Assembly (NCBI GenBank): GCA_963836695.1
Contig: CAWIKX010000006.1
Location: forward strand, 376,170-440,169
Source of the DNA: Roseiarcus sp963836695
GTDB lineage: Bacteria; Pseudomonadota; Alphaproteobacteria; Rhizobiales; Beijerinckiaceae
DNA: 64,000 nucleotides
Direction of reading: 5' to 3'
Part shown: in pieces, positions 44,867 through 54,127 of the stretch
How positions within the stretch are numbered: position 1 is the stretch's first letter
Layout: each line of letters starts with the position of its first letter
Position numbers and translations under genes: made by a program
Notes under the pieces: generated by a model
Told to the model about the DNA's origin: nothing
The model's database searches: none
Seen by the model: the letters and a program-made list of their open reading frames with translations, nothing else

Positions 44867-46315
44867 TTATGCAGAACCAAGAAGCGGAAATTGCTTCTCC
44901 GCAAGGAGCGGCAATTGTTCAATCAGACCACCAATATCGCCAGAAGTCAGAAATAGGACAGCATCGTCCTTGCGCAACTCAGCGCCAATTTTGGCAAGGC
45001 CCTCCTCGCAGGAGTGTATCGGTATGGCGTCCACACCGGCCGCGTACACCCGCTTCATAATCTCGCTCAGACTTGCTTGCTCATGCGTGCCAGCTCCCTG
45101 GTTCGCCGGCTCAAAAATGAAAACGCGATCACAGCCGCTGAACACGTCATCATACCATTCAAGCTTATTGCGATTGCGCCACGAAAACGTGTGAGGCTCG
45201 AACACGACAAGTAGGCGTCGCGCCGCAAAATGCTTTTTCATCGCCGCAATCGCGCTCTTCGCCTTGTCATAGGACGATCCAAAGCCTTCGAACATCTGCA
45301 CGCTGGTATGATCTGACTTTCGGTCGAGCCGGCGCATTACGCCGCGAAAGCTTGCCATCGCCGCTGTGTATTGCTCGACGCTGACAAGACCGCGGGTCAG
45401 CACGAACGCCCCAATCCCAACCATGTTTTCGATGTTGTGCCCGCCGAGCTGGCTGGTCTTGACTCGCGCGACCTCACGGCCTCGCTCAGTCAATGTGAAT
45501 TCGGAGACTGCGCCATACTCGATCTTGTCCGCCCGCCAGTCGCCCTGTGTGAGCCCGAAAGTCACGACATCGCGTTTCGCTTCGGCGAGAAATCGCCCGC
45601 TGAGTTCGCCTGAGATCGCCGCAACGATGAGCCCATCGCGCGGGACCAAATCAAAAAGTTGATGGAAGGGCGCGAGATAGGACTCGATTGTCGGAAAGAC
45701 ATTGACGTGGTCATGCGCCAGGGGCGCCAGCAACACGTGGGCAGGGCGGTAGTGCAGGAACTTCGACCGATTGTCGGTGTTGGAAGACGGATATTCATCG
45801 CCTTCGAGCAGGAATAACTTTCCCGTCCCGGCATTCGACGCGCGAGCAGGCGACAAAGGCACGGCGCCGATCATCCACGAGGGATCGAGCCCAGCGCTCG
45901 CGAGGCAATGCGCCATCATCGAAACGCTCGTCGTCTTGCCGAAAGATCCCGCCACCACAATGTTCTCGTGCCCACGCGAAAGAAGCGCGAGCACTTCGGC
46001 GAAGGACAGAATTTTTGGCCCGCCAAGCCTCGCGGCGCGGGTGAAAGCCTCCGCCACCTCCTCATTCTCGTTCGGAACCAGCCGCGCGTTTTTACCGATG
46101 ACGATAAGATCGGCGTCGTCCGGAATATTCTCCGCCGCGTAAGGCGCGCGGCACGCGAATTCTTCGCGAGCCAGCACCTGCGAGATCGGCGGATAGATTG
46201 CTTCGTCGGAGCCTGTCACGGCAACGCCGCTGTCGCGCAGCAGGATAGCCGTGGCGCTCATGCCAACACCGGCAAGGCCGATAAAGTGAGCTTTACGAAA
46301 TGGAAACGCGGTCAT
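44867..46315 (-). CDS. mpl: UDP-N-acetylmuramate tripeptide ligase (Mpl-like Mur ligase)
   Basis: 482 residues of the Mur ligase family. It has an N-terminal UDP-binding segment (HFIGLAGVGMSATAILLRDSG), the ATP P-loop VVAGSFGKTTSVSMMAH, the central segment LLEGDEYPSSNTDNRSKF, VNVFPTIESYLAPF, and the C-terminal domain with VVFEPHTFSWRNRNKLEWY. The combination matches the Mpl type rather than MurC: EGDEYP and the order of the domains. Mpl reattaches recycled murein tripeptide to UDP-MurNAc. I chose the ATG at 46315. The one at 46345 is possible. It converges on otsA. Confidence 0.82.
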   Translation of the reverse strand: MTAFPFRKAHFIGLAGVGMSATAILLRDSGVAVTGSDEAIYPPISQVLAREEFACRAPYAAENIPDDADLIVIGKNARLVPNENEEVAEAFTRAARLGGPKILSFAEVLALLSRGHENIVVAGSFGKTTSVSMMAHCLASAGLDPSWMIGAVPLSPARASNAGTGKLFLLEGDEYPSSNTDNRSKFLHYRPAHVLLAPLAHDHVNVFPTIESYLAPFHQLFDLVPRDGLIVAAISGELSGRFLAEAKRDVVTFGLTQGDWRADKIEYGAVSEFTLTERGREVARVKTSQLGGHNIENMVGIGAFVLTRGLVSVEQYTAAMASFRGVMRRLDRKSDHTSVQMFEGFGSSYDKAKSAIAAMKKHFAARRLLVVFEPHTFSWRNRNKLEWYDDVFSGCDRVFIFEPANQGAGTHEQASLSEIMKRVYAAGVDAIPIHSCEEGLAKIGAELRKDDAVLFLTSGDIGGLIEQLPLLAEKQFPLLGSA

Positions 46316-46570
46316 TGTCGCTTTATCTGGAGGGTTCCGGATCATGCGCCGCCCAGTTCATCGAATCAGAGCAGCACACGGCCGCGAACACCTGCGTTAT
46401 GCCGGCGACCCCGGCAACAAGGAATGTGCGGATTGCGCCTCCACAGGGGCCCTCGGGAACGCGTCTCCTCTCGCTGCCGCCCGGCGTTAGATCTAGAGAG
46501 GGCGCAAAGGTCGAGTCGCGCCACTTCCGGTGAGCGCGGGAATGCCCGGCGGCGGACTCTCCGACGCATT

Positions 46571-47560
46571 TCAGTATTTCTGGACTCCCACCCACTGCTT
46601 GTCGGAATAGCGCTCGCCAGCCGCGAAGCCGAGCGGCAGCGCGCGCTCGATCTCTGCGAGTTGAGCATCGGTTAGATCAACCTTAGCCGCCGCGGCGCAC
46701 TCCTCCAGATGATCGGTCGCGCGGGTGCCTGGAATCGGCACGATATTCGGCGCCTTGGCGAGCGTCCAAGCAATGGCCAGTGTGGCGGGCTTCAGTCCCC
46801 ATGACTTGGCAAGAGCAAGAAAGCCGTCTAGCCGGACGCGATTGCGCCGCCAGTTCAGCCCCTGAAACCGCGGATTGGCGTGGCGGAAATCCTTTTCGCC
46901 GAAGCTCTCGACATCCTGCAGGAGGCCGCTCAGATAGCCGCGCGCAAGCGGCGAGAAGGCGACCAAAATCGCGCCTAAATCCGCGCAGGCCTGAGTGAGG
47001 CCAAGTTCGGGACCACGGGTCCACAGCGAATATTCTGACTGGACAGCCGCGATCGGATGCACCTCATGAGCGCGTCGGAGCGTGTCAGGCGAAACCTCTG
47101 AAAGACCGATCGCGCCGATCGCGCCCGCTTTGACGAGTTGCGCCAGTTCCCAGATCGTGTCCTCGATCGGGATCGATTGGTCGACGCGATGCACGTAATA
47201 GAGGTCAATGTGGTCGACGCCGAGCCGTTTCCGTGAGCTGTCGAAAGCCTCGCGAATATGGGCCGCGCTATTGTCGAAGAAGCGCGAGCCGTCGTCGCGT
47301 CGACGAATGGCGAACTTGGTCGCGAGCGTCACGCGGGCGCGACGACTTTTGTCTTCCGCCAGGAACTTGCCGATCACTCGTTCGCAAAGCCCATCGCCAT
47401 AGACGTTGGCGGTGTCCCAGAAATCGACGCCGAGTTCGAGCGCCCTCGCCAGCGTCCGCAGGGAATCGGATTCGGTCGTGGGTCCATAGAAGCCGCCAAA
47501 ACTCATGGCGCCGAAGCCGACGGCCGAAACCGTCCCATGCCGCCAGACGCGCCGTTGCAT
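46571..47560 (-). CDS. Aldo/keto reductase
   Basis: 329 residues, TIM-barrel AKR. It has the family phrases VGFGAMSFGGFYGPT, LELGVDFWDTANVYGDG (catalytic Asp and Tyr), the Lys in VTLATKFAIR, and the His in IDLYYVHRVDQSIPIEDTI. SEVSPDTLRRAHEVHPIAAV, QSEYSLWTRGPE and the NADPH-binding IPIPGTRATDHLEE complete the fold. It reduces aldehydes with NADPH. The physiological substrate is unknown. It follows the SGNH hydrolase gene by 33 bp and may share its transcript. Confidence 0.93.
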   Translation of the reverse strand: MQRRVWRHGTVSAVGFGAMSFGGFYGPTTESDSLRTLARALELGVDFWDTANVYGDGLCERVIGKFLAEDKSRRARVTLATKFAIRRRDDGSRFFDNSAAHIREAFDSSRKRLGVDHIDLYYVHRVDQSIPIEDTIWELAQLVKAGAIGAIGLSEVSPDTLRRAHEVHPIAAVQSEYSLWTRGPELGLTQACADLGAILVAFSPLARGYLSGLLQDVESFGEKDFRHANPRFQGLNWRRNRVRLDGFLALAKSWGLKPATLAIAWTLAKAPNIVPIPGTRATDHLEECAAAAKVDLTDAQLAEIERALPLGFAAGERYSDKQWVGVQKY

Positions 47561-47593
47561 GGTTGAGATTCCCCGAAGGCCCGTTGAAGCGCT

Positions 47594-48373
47594 CTAAAGC
47601 TTGGCCTCGGCGCCGCTCTCGATCGCCTCGGCAAGCGCGTGGGCGAGGCATCGGTAGCCGAGGTCGCTCATGTGCAGGCCATCGCCGGACAAAAGCAAAC
47701 CCGCCGCCTTAGCGCCCTGGGCGCGCCACCTTTTCATCAATGTGTAGCGGCTCAGCACCGGCACATGGTCCGCGGCGCCGATATCGTCGATCATCTTCAC
47801 GAAGCGTTCGTAGCGAACGGGGTCGGGGCTTTTCAAGGTGAACTGCGGGCCGATCAGCATCAGGGGGATGCCCGCGGCGCGCGCGGCGGCAATCCCGGCC
47901 TGCACAGTGGCGCGAAACAAGGCCTCATCGACCCCCACGAGCGCGTCATTGGTGCCGACCTGCCAGATCACCAACCGAGCCCACCCGGATTTGAGCGCGC
48001 GTCTCAGGCGCTCGAGCGTCTTCGCCGCCAACTCGCCGCCGATCCCGGCGTTCTTAACGTCGAAGTCAACGCCCGTCTCACTTTCGAGCTCCGCCTCGAG
48101 CCGGGCAGGGTAGCTGTTGGCTGGCGAACTGGCCCCCACGCCCTCGGTTGAAGATGAGCCTATCGCCAGAATGTCGTTTGGCAGGCCGACGCGCACTTTC
48201 GGAAATGCGAGGGCTGCCCCGTTAGCCTCGAAGGCCGGCGTTTCGTTCGGGCACGAAACCTCTGCGGCGTGCGCCCCGCTCAGGGCGAAGAGGAGGCAGG
48301 AAGCCCACGCCAAGCGCGCCAAGGCGCTGGTTGCGCGATGGGACGTGGGGCGCTGAGACGGGCGTTTCTGCAC
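47594..48373 (-). CDS. Secreted SGNH/GDSL-type hydrolase
   Basis: 259 residues. A signal-like hydrophobic segment (LARLAWASCLLFALSGAHA) begins after a basic stretch of about 20 residues. SGNH blocks follow: ILAIGSSSTEGVGASSP (block I, here GSSS instead of GDS), NAGIGGE (block II), WQVGTNDAL (block III) and DGLHMSDLGY (block V, with Asp and His). It probably removes acyl groups from a carbohydrate or lipid in the periplasm. The start overlaps the end of the OpgC-like gene by 94 bp. A later alternative start would lose the signal sequence. It may work together with the acyltransferase. Confidence 0.87.
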   Translation of the reverse strand: MQKRPSQRPTSHRATSALARLAWASCLLFALSGAHAAEVSCPNETPAFEANGAALAFPKVRVGLPNDILAIGSSSTEGVGASSPANSYPARLEAELESETGVDFDVKNAGIGGELAAKTLERLRRALKSGWARLVIWQVGTNDALVGVDEALFRATVQAGIAAARAAGIPLMLIGPQFTLKSPDPVRYERFVKMIDDIGAADHVPVLSRYTLMKRWRAQGAKAAGLLLSGDGLHMSDLGYRCLAHALAEAIESGAEAKL

Positions 48374-49461
48374 TCGATCCAGTGGGCGACGGCGAACAGG
48401 GCGGCGATGGACGCAACCGTGTACGCGAGTCCGACAGACTGTTCAATCCCCGGCGAAGCGTGAGAGGATGTGACCGCGAGCGCAGCTTGACCTCCGGCGC
48501 TCAAGACCGAGCCGGCGGCGAAAACGGGCAGGCTGTTGCGGCCGAGGCTTTGGACCGCGCTGCCAAAGGCCCCCCGGATCACCGGCGCGACGAATCGCCC
48601 GAACGCCGTCGTCGCCATCGCGATCAAATAGGCCAATGCAATGAAGTGGATCAGGCGGGCTAATCCGAGATCCTGCTTGACAACGTCGAGGTGCGCCGTC
48701 GCGGTGTCGCGGAGCCCCGGCGCGAAACCGCCCTCGTTGGTCACGATCAAGGCGGCGCCGGCCACAGTCGCAACGCTCAGGGTGACAAGCCAGGGGGCGG
48801 GCCGCGGCAGGCCCTCGCGCCATAGAATCGCCGAAACGAGTCCGAGCGTGAACACGAGCTGCCAAGCCATCGGGTTGAAGAACCAGCCGCCGGGCTCAGG
48901 CCAATTCGGAAAGTTGAGGCCGAAAGCGCGCGCCGCCGCATAGAGACCAATCGAGACCGCCAGAGCCAACAGCGGGCCACGCAGCGCGAGGGCGAGCGCG
49001 ACAGGCGCCCATAGCATCAGCACGATATAGAGCGGCAGGATATTGAAGTAGCCGAGCTGATGACTGAGCAGGGCAAGCCCCAAAAGCCCATTGCCCGGCG
49101 AAGTAAAGACGAAAGCACGCCCGTGCGCTTCGATGAGGTCAGGGGCCCCACTCGCCCAATAGGCGGCTCCGAACATTGCGAGGGCAGCCACAGTGAGCGC
49201 GATATGCACCCCATAGAGCTTGAGCGCGCGCTTGAGGCATCCGCCAGCGACGGGCTCGAGGCCATACTTAGACGCCCGAGGCAAGTAGATGAGGCCGACC
49301 GACAGACCGGATAGGAAGACGAACGCTTCGGCGCTGTCCGACAGGCCGAAGTTGCGTGGAGTCCAATTTTCGAGCGGGTTGCCGGGAATATGATCGATGA
49401 GGATCGCGATCAGCACGGCCCCGCGCCAAAAATCGATATCGCGGATGCGGTTCGATTTCAT
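48280..49461 (-). CDS. OpgC-family membrane acyltransferase
   Basis: 393 residues with about ten membrane helices. The N-terminus RDIDFWRGAVLIAILIDHIP, followed by NWTPRNFGLSDSAEAFVFLS, is typical of the OpgC domain, which transfers succinyl groups to periplasmic glucans. Later segments WFFNPMAWQLVFTLGLV and LARLIHFIALAYLIAM also fit the family. It would act in the inner membrane. The downstream overlapping SGNH hydrolase gene and an aldo/keto reductase gene are in the same direction. The upstream gap to recG (about 200 bp) has a TATATAAT box and repeated GTTCA motifs. Confidence 0.88.
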   Translation of the reverse strand: MKSNRIRDIDFWRGAVLIAILIDHIPGNPLENWTPRNFGLSDSAEAFVFLSGLSVGLIYLPRASKYGLEPVAGGCLKRALKLYGVHIALTVAALAMFGAAYWASGAPDLIEAHGRAFVFTSPGNGLLGLALLSHQLGYFNILPLYIVLMLWAPVALALALRGPLLALAVSIGLYAAARAFGLNFPNWPEPGGWFFNPMAWQLVFTLGLVSAILWREGLPRPAPWLVTLSVATVAGAALIVTNEGGFAPGLRDTATAHLDVVKQDLGLARLIHFIALAYLIAMATTAFGRFVAPVIRGAFGSAVQSLGRNSLPVFAAGSVLSAGGQAALAVTSSHASPGIEQSVGLAYTVASIAALFAVAHWIECRNARLSAPRPIAQPAPWRAWRGLPASSSP

Positions 49462-49664
49462 GTTAGACGCCTCGGCGCAAGAACGGCGCCACTCCTTGAT
49501 CGGTTCAAAACACGCCGGGAGACGATTCGGCCACGGCTCGATCGCTGTCGCTGGACTGTGTGGCTATATAATGGGGAGGTGTTCATACAGCCGTTCACAA
49601 TTAGGGCATCGACCAGGCGTTCACCGCGATTTGATCGCAAGCGAACGGCTTCCTTAACAGCTGT

Positions 49665-51765
49665 TCATCCTGCCTCGATCAGCCGGGCGGCTTCGTCGCG
49701 CTCGAAGAGGTAGAGGAGGAGCCTCAAGCCGCGATATGTCTCGCCTGCAAGCCGCTCGTCGCGTTTAAGCGCGGCTTCAGCCTCGGCCCGCGCCCGCCCC
49801 AGAAGGCCGCTGTGGATGTCGAGCCGAGCGAAACGAAAGCCGGGAGCTCCGGCCTGACGGGCGCCGAGCACGTCGCCTTCACCGCGCAACTTTAAGTCCT
49901 CCTCGGCGATACGGAACCCGTCCTCCGTTTCACGCAAGATCTCGAGCCGCGCGCGCGCCGCTTCACCGAGTGGTGCTTTATAAAGGAGCAGGCAGGCCGA
50001 ACGGCCCGAGCCGCGCCCGACCCGCCCGCGCAATTGATGCAATTGGGCGAGTCCGAAGCGCTCGGCGTGCTCGATGATCATGATCGTCGCTTCCGGCACG
50101 TCGACTCCGACCTCGACCACCGTGGTCGCGACCAGGATCGTCGTTGTCCCGCGGTGGAAGCGCTCCATGGCCGCGTCCCTCTCAGGGCCCGCCATTTTGC
50201 CGTGGGCGAGGCCGACTGCGTCGCCGAAGATGGCGGTCAGCGCTTCGGCGCGTTCTTCGGCCGCGGCAACGTCCAGCGTCTCGCTCTCCTCGACTAACGG
50301 ACAAATCCAGTAGGCGCGCGCGCCCGAGGCGAGAGCCTGCGAGAGACGGGCCACCACCTCGTCAAGCCGTTCGATCGGCAGGACGCGCGTGTCGATCGGC
50401 TTACGTCCCGGCGGCTTCTCGCGGAGCGCGGTGACATCCATGTCGCCGAAATAGGCGAGTACGAGCGAACGCGGGATCGGCGTCGCCGTCATCACCAGGA
50501 GGTCGACCGCCGCGCCCTTGGAGGCGAGGGCCAGCCGCTGTCGGACGCCGAACCGGTGCTGCTCGTCGACCACCGCGAGCCCGAGATCGGCAAACGCCAC
50601 CTCCTCCTGGAACAGTGCGTGCGTGCCGACCGCGATGTCGATTGTTCCCTCCGCCAATGCGGCAAGCGAAGCGCGACGGGCGGACGCCTTGTCGCGGCCA
50701 GTCAAGAGCGCGATGCGCAGGCCGGCGCCTGCCGCCAAGGGCGCCATGCGCTCATAGTGCTGGCGGGCGAGAATTTCTGTCGGCGCCATCATCGCCGTCT
50801 GCCTGCCGGCTTCGACAACATCCGCCATCGCGAGCAGCGCGACGACGGTCTTGCCCGATCCGACGTCGCCCTGCAGCAGCCTCAGCATACGCTTCTCGGC
50901 TTTGAGATCGCCGCGGATGTCGTCGACCGCCTGGCGTTGCGCGCGGGTGAGCGAGAAGGGCAGAGCGGCCTCGAGGCGCTGCGCCAAAGTCCCTTCGGAC
51001 ACGTGCGCGCGGCCCGGGATGACGCGCATACGCGCCCGCATGAGCAGGAGAGCGAGCTGGTTCGCCAACAGCTCGTCATAGGCGAGCCTCGTCGCCGCCG
51101 GGCGCGTCGGATCGATGTCCTCTGGAGTTCTTGGGGCCGTGCATCGCGCCGAGCGCTTGCGCGAAGCTCGGCAGGGTCAGATCGCCTAGGGTCTTCTTGT
51201 CGATCCATTCCGGCATCGGCGGCAACCGCTTGAGCGCGCCCTCCGCGGCGCGGGCGACGGCGCGCTGATAGAGACCATCGGTCAGGCCATAGACCGGCTC
51301 GACCGAGGGTAGGCGATCGAGCTCCTCCCTGGTCAGGACGCGATCAGGATGCACCATCTGGCGGCGGCCGTCCCAAAGCTCGAGCTTGCCGGAAATCCAG
51401 CGCGCGGCCCCGATCGGCAGCCGCGACCGCACCCATTCATGATTGGCGAGGAAGAAAACCAGCTCGACGTCTCCGGTGTCGTCCTCGACCAACACCTTGA
51501 ACGGCGCCCGGGAACGCGCATTCGGCGGTCCGCGATGCTCAGTCACCTTGGCCTCGATCGTGACGATCGTGCCCGGAATCGCGTCGCGGATCTTCGGACG
51601 CGCGCGGCGGTCAATCGTTCCCTCCGGCAGGTGGAAGAGGACGTCGACCACCCGCGCGCCCTGGGGCTTATCGAGCAGGCGATCGAACAGCTTCGCGTTC
51701 TTAGGCCCGATCCCCGCCAGGGCGCTGGCGGGCGCGAACAGGGGATCGAGAGCCGAGGGACGCAT
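49665..51765 (-). pseudogene. recG: ATP-dependent DNA helicase RecG (one frameshift)
   Basis: A protein of about 700 residues once the frame is mended. N-terminal wedge and OB parts: LFAPASALAGIGPKNAKLF and VLFHLPEGTIDRRARP. Helicase motifs: LLQGDVGSGKTVVALLAM (I), APTEILARQHYERM (Ia), VVDEQHRFGVRQR (II, DEQH), MTATPIPRSLVLA (III), and QLRGRVGRGSGRSACLLLY (VI). It remodels stalled replication forks. The frames meet at 51125-51130, where the coding strand reads GAACTC. Removing an A gives GACTC and the sequence PEDIDPTRPAATRLAYDELL, as expected. The start at 51765 was chosen by homology. The break is most likely a sequencing error. Confidence 0.93.
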
Positions 51766-52092
51766 CACGCGCCCTCTAGCCGCGCCGGATCGTCCCTGCA
51801 AGACGAACGTTCAGTCCGCCCTACCAACGGCCAATACTGTAAAGGCCGGATATCGCGGCTTATTTCTTCGCCTGCTGGGGCGCTCCTTCTTGACAACGGG
51901 CCGCCGTCTCTCCATTGCATGCGCACCATGACGCCCGCGTTCCGCATTATCCGGATTTGCATCATTAGCCGCTAGCTCCCGGCTGGCTGGTTCGCGTCTC
52001 CTTTTTCGTCAAGCCATCGAGAAGCGATCATCCGGCCAACGGGGCGACCCGTATTCGTTCGCCTCTTGAGATCACGCCGACGAGAATCGCCG
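51766..52092. other. Intergenic region between divergent recG and cysS
   Basis: These 327 bp must hold the promoters of the two divergent genes. I see no coding frame with support and no convincing paired -35/-10 boxes. A TTGACA occurs near 51891 but has no good -10 at 16-18 bp. Nothing else is recognised. Confidence 0.4.
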
Positions 52093-53619
52093 ATGAAGTC
52101 GCCGCCCCGACCCCGAGACGAGACGCCCGCGCAGGCGAGGGAGGCGCGGCTGCGGCTCTACAACACCCTTACCCGGCGCAAGGAGGATTTTACTCCGATC
52201 GACCCGAAGGCCGTGCGTCTCTATGTCTGCGGGCCCACGGTCTACGACTTCGCCCACATCGGCAACGCCCGGCCGGTTATCGTGTTCGACGTGCTGTTCC
52301 GGCTCCTGCGCCATATCTACGGCGAGGCCCATGTCATCTACACTCGCAACATCACCGACGTGGACGACAAGATCAACGCTCGCGCCGAGTGTGACTATCC
52401 TGGGCTGCCGCTGAACGAAGCGATCGCCAAAGTGACCGAAGCCACGAGGCTTCAATTTCACGAAGACGTCGCGGCGCTTGGCGCGCTGGCGCCGACGCAC
52501 GAGCCGCGCGCGACCCAATATATCGACACGATGCGCACAATGATCGAGCGGCTGATCGCTCGAGGCGTCGCTTATGCCGCCGAGGATCACGTGTTGTTCT
52601 CGCCGAGTGCGATGGACGCGCTTGCCTGGGCGCCGCGCTATGGGACGCTTGCGCATCGTTCGCTCGACGAGATGGTGGCCGGCGCGCGTGTCGACGTCGC
52701 GCCTTACAAGCGCGATCCGATGGACTTCGTCTTGTGGAAGCCGTCGAATGCGAGCGAGCCGGGCTGGCCGAGCCCGGCTGGCATCACGCCGCTCGGCCGG
52801 CCCGGCTGGCATATCGAGTGCTCGGCGATGTCGATGGCGACGCTGCTCGAACCCTTCGGGGGCGGCCTTCAATGCGACGACCCAATCCAGAACACCTTCG
52901 ACATTCACGGCGGCGGGATCGATCTCGTCTTTCCCCATCATGAAAACGAGATCGCGCAATCCTGCTCGGCCTTTCATTCATCCCGCATGGCGAACTTCTG
53001 GATGCACAACGGCTTCCTGCAAGTCGAAGGTGAGAAGATGTCGAAGAGCCTCGGCAATTTCGTCACCATTCACGAACTGCTCCGCACGACCAAGTTCGGC
53101 GGCCGCAAGTGGTCCGGCGAGGCGCTGCGGCTCGCGATGTTGCGCACCCACTATCGCCAGCCGATTGACTGGACAGTGAAGGCGCTTGAGGAGGCGGAAA
53201 ACTTAATCGACGGTTGGATGCGGCTGGCTGTAGCTCTTCGACCAACGGGCGCGACCCCACTGCAAATGCCGCAGCGACCACTTTATCCCCCGATACTGGA
53301 AGCCCTCCGCGATGACTTGAACACTCCCGCTGCGATCGCCGAGCTGCACAGGCTAAGAAATGCCATTGTCCATTCAGCTGATCAGCAAGGGCTGACTTAA
53401 TTTTCTGATGCCCTGCGGTTTCTCGGTTTCCTTCGAGACGAGGTGACCAACGCCCTGGAGATGACAGAGAAACAGAAGCGACTCTTCGAGGAACGAGTGA
53501 CAGCCCGACAGAAGAGGAACTGGGCAGAAGCGGATCGGCTGCGCGACCAGCTTGCGGAGCTCGGCGTTGCCATCAAGGACAACAAGGATGGCGCCACGAC
53601 CTGGGAGCTTAAACGATGA
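52093..53619 (+). pseudogene. cysS: Cysteinyl-tRNA synthetase with an internal TAA codon
   Basis: 508 codons in one frame, interrupted only by TAA at 53398-53400. All catalytic parts are before the stop: the zinc cysteine in RLYVCGPTVYDFAHIGNARP (HIGN motif), WHIECSAMS, HHENEIAQ, and GEKMSKSLGNFV (KMSKS loop). After the TAA the frame continues with the tRNA-binding tail, including RNWAEADRLRDQLAELG and KDGATTWELKR, to the TGA at 53617-53619, which overlaps the GNAT start (ATGA). The last 120 codons use clearly lower-GC codons than the rest. The enzyme is normally essential, so either the TAA is an error, the truncated form works, or another copy exists. Confidence 0.92.
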
Positions 53620-54116
53620 GCGCCGTCTCCCTTCGCCCCTATCTGCCGGCCGACGCGCAACGCTGCGTCGAAATCTTTCGCTCGAGCATCGATGAGCTCG
53701 CGACGGATGACTACGACGAGGACCAGCGCGAGGCCTGGGCCTCACGCGCCGACGACGAGCAGGCTTTCGGCGCTAAGCTGAGCGGGGCCTTGACATTGCT
53801 CGCCCTGATCGACGGCGCGGTCGCTGGCTTCGCCAGCCTCAAGGAAGGCGAGGAGATCGACATGCTGTTCGTCGCTCCCCAATTCGCCCGTAAGGGCGTC
53901 GGACGCACGCTCATCGAGGCGCTAACGAAGCTCGCGCAAGCGCGCGGGGCGAAACGCCTGACCGTCGAGGCGAGCGATGTCGCGAAGTCGCTCTTCGAGC
54001 GGCAGGGCTTCACCGCCGAGCGGCGCAATCTCGTCCGCAAGGGCGATCAATGGCTCGCCAACACCACCATGACCAAAACGCTGGTCGGCGATTCGACGCC
54101 TCCAACACGACATTGA
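53616..54116 (+). CDS. GNAT-family N-acetyltransferase
   Basis: 166 residues. The N-terminus LRPYLPADAQRCVEIFRSSI and the acetyl-CoA motif LFVAPQFARKGVGRTLIEAL (Q/R-x-x-G-x-G/A as RKGVGR) define the fold. ASDVAKSLFERQGFTAERRN is the usual C-terminal strand-helix. It starts on the ATGA overlap with cysS and is followed 11 bp later by cimA, so the three genes form an operon, a common arrangement in Rhizobiales. Relatives include YafP-type acetyltransferases. The substrate is unknown. Confidence 0.9.
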   Translation: MSAVSLRPYLPADAQRCVEIFRSSIDELATDDYDEDQREAWASRADDEQAFGAKLSGALTLLALIDGAVAGFASLKEGEEIDMLFVAPQFARKGVGRTLIEALTKLAQARGAKRLTVEASDVAKSLFERQGFTAERRNLVRKGDQWLANTTMTKTLVGDSTPPTRH

Positions 54117-54127
54117 CAGATAAGGTC

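Noticed and set aside
46323..46595. A 90-codon minus-strand frame between the aldo/keto reductase and mpl
   Set aside because: It ends in a hydrophobic stretch that could be a membrane helix, but it has no convincing start signal and its first third overlaps the reductase gene. Support is too weak.
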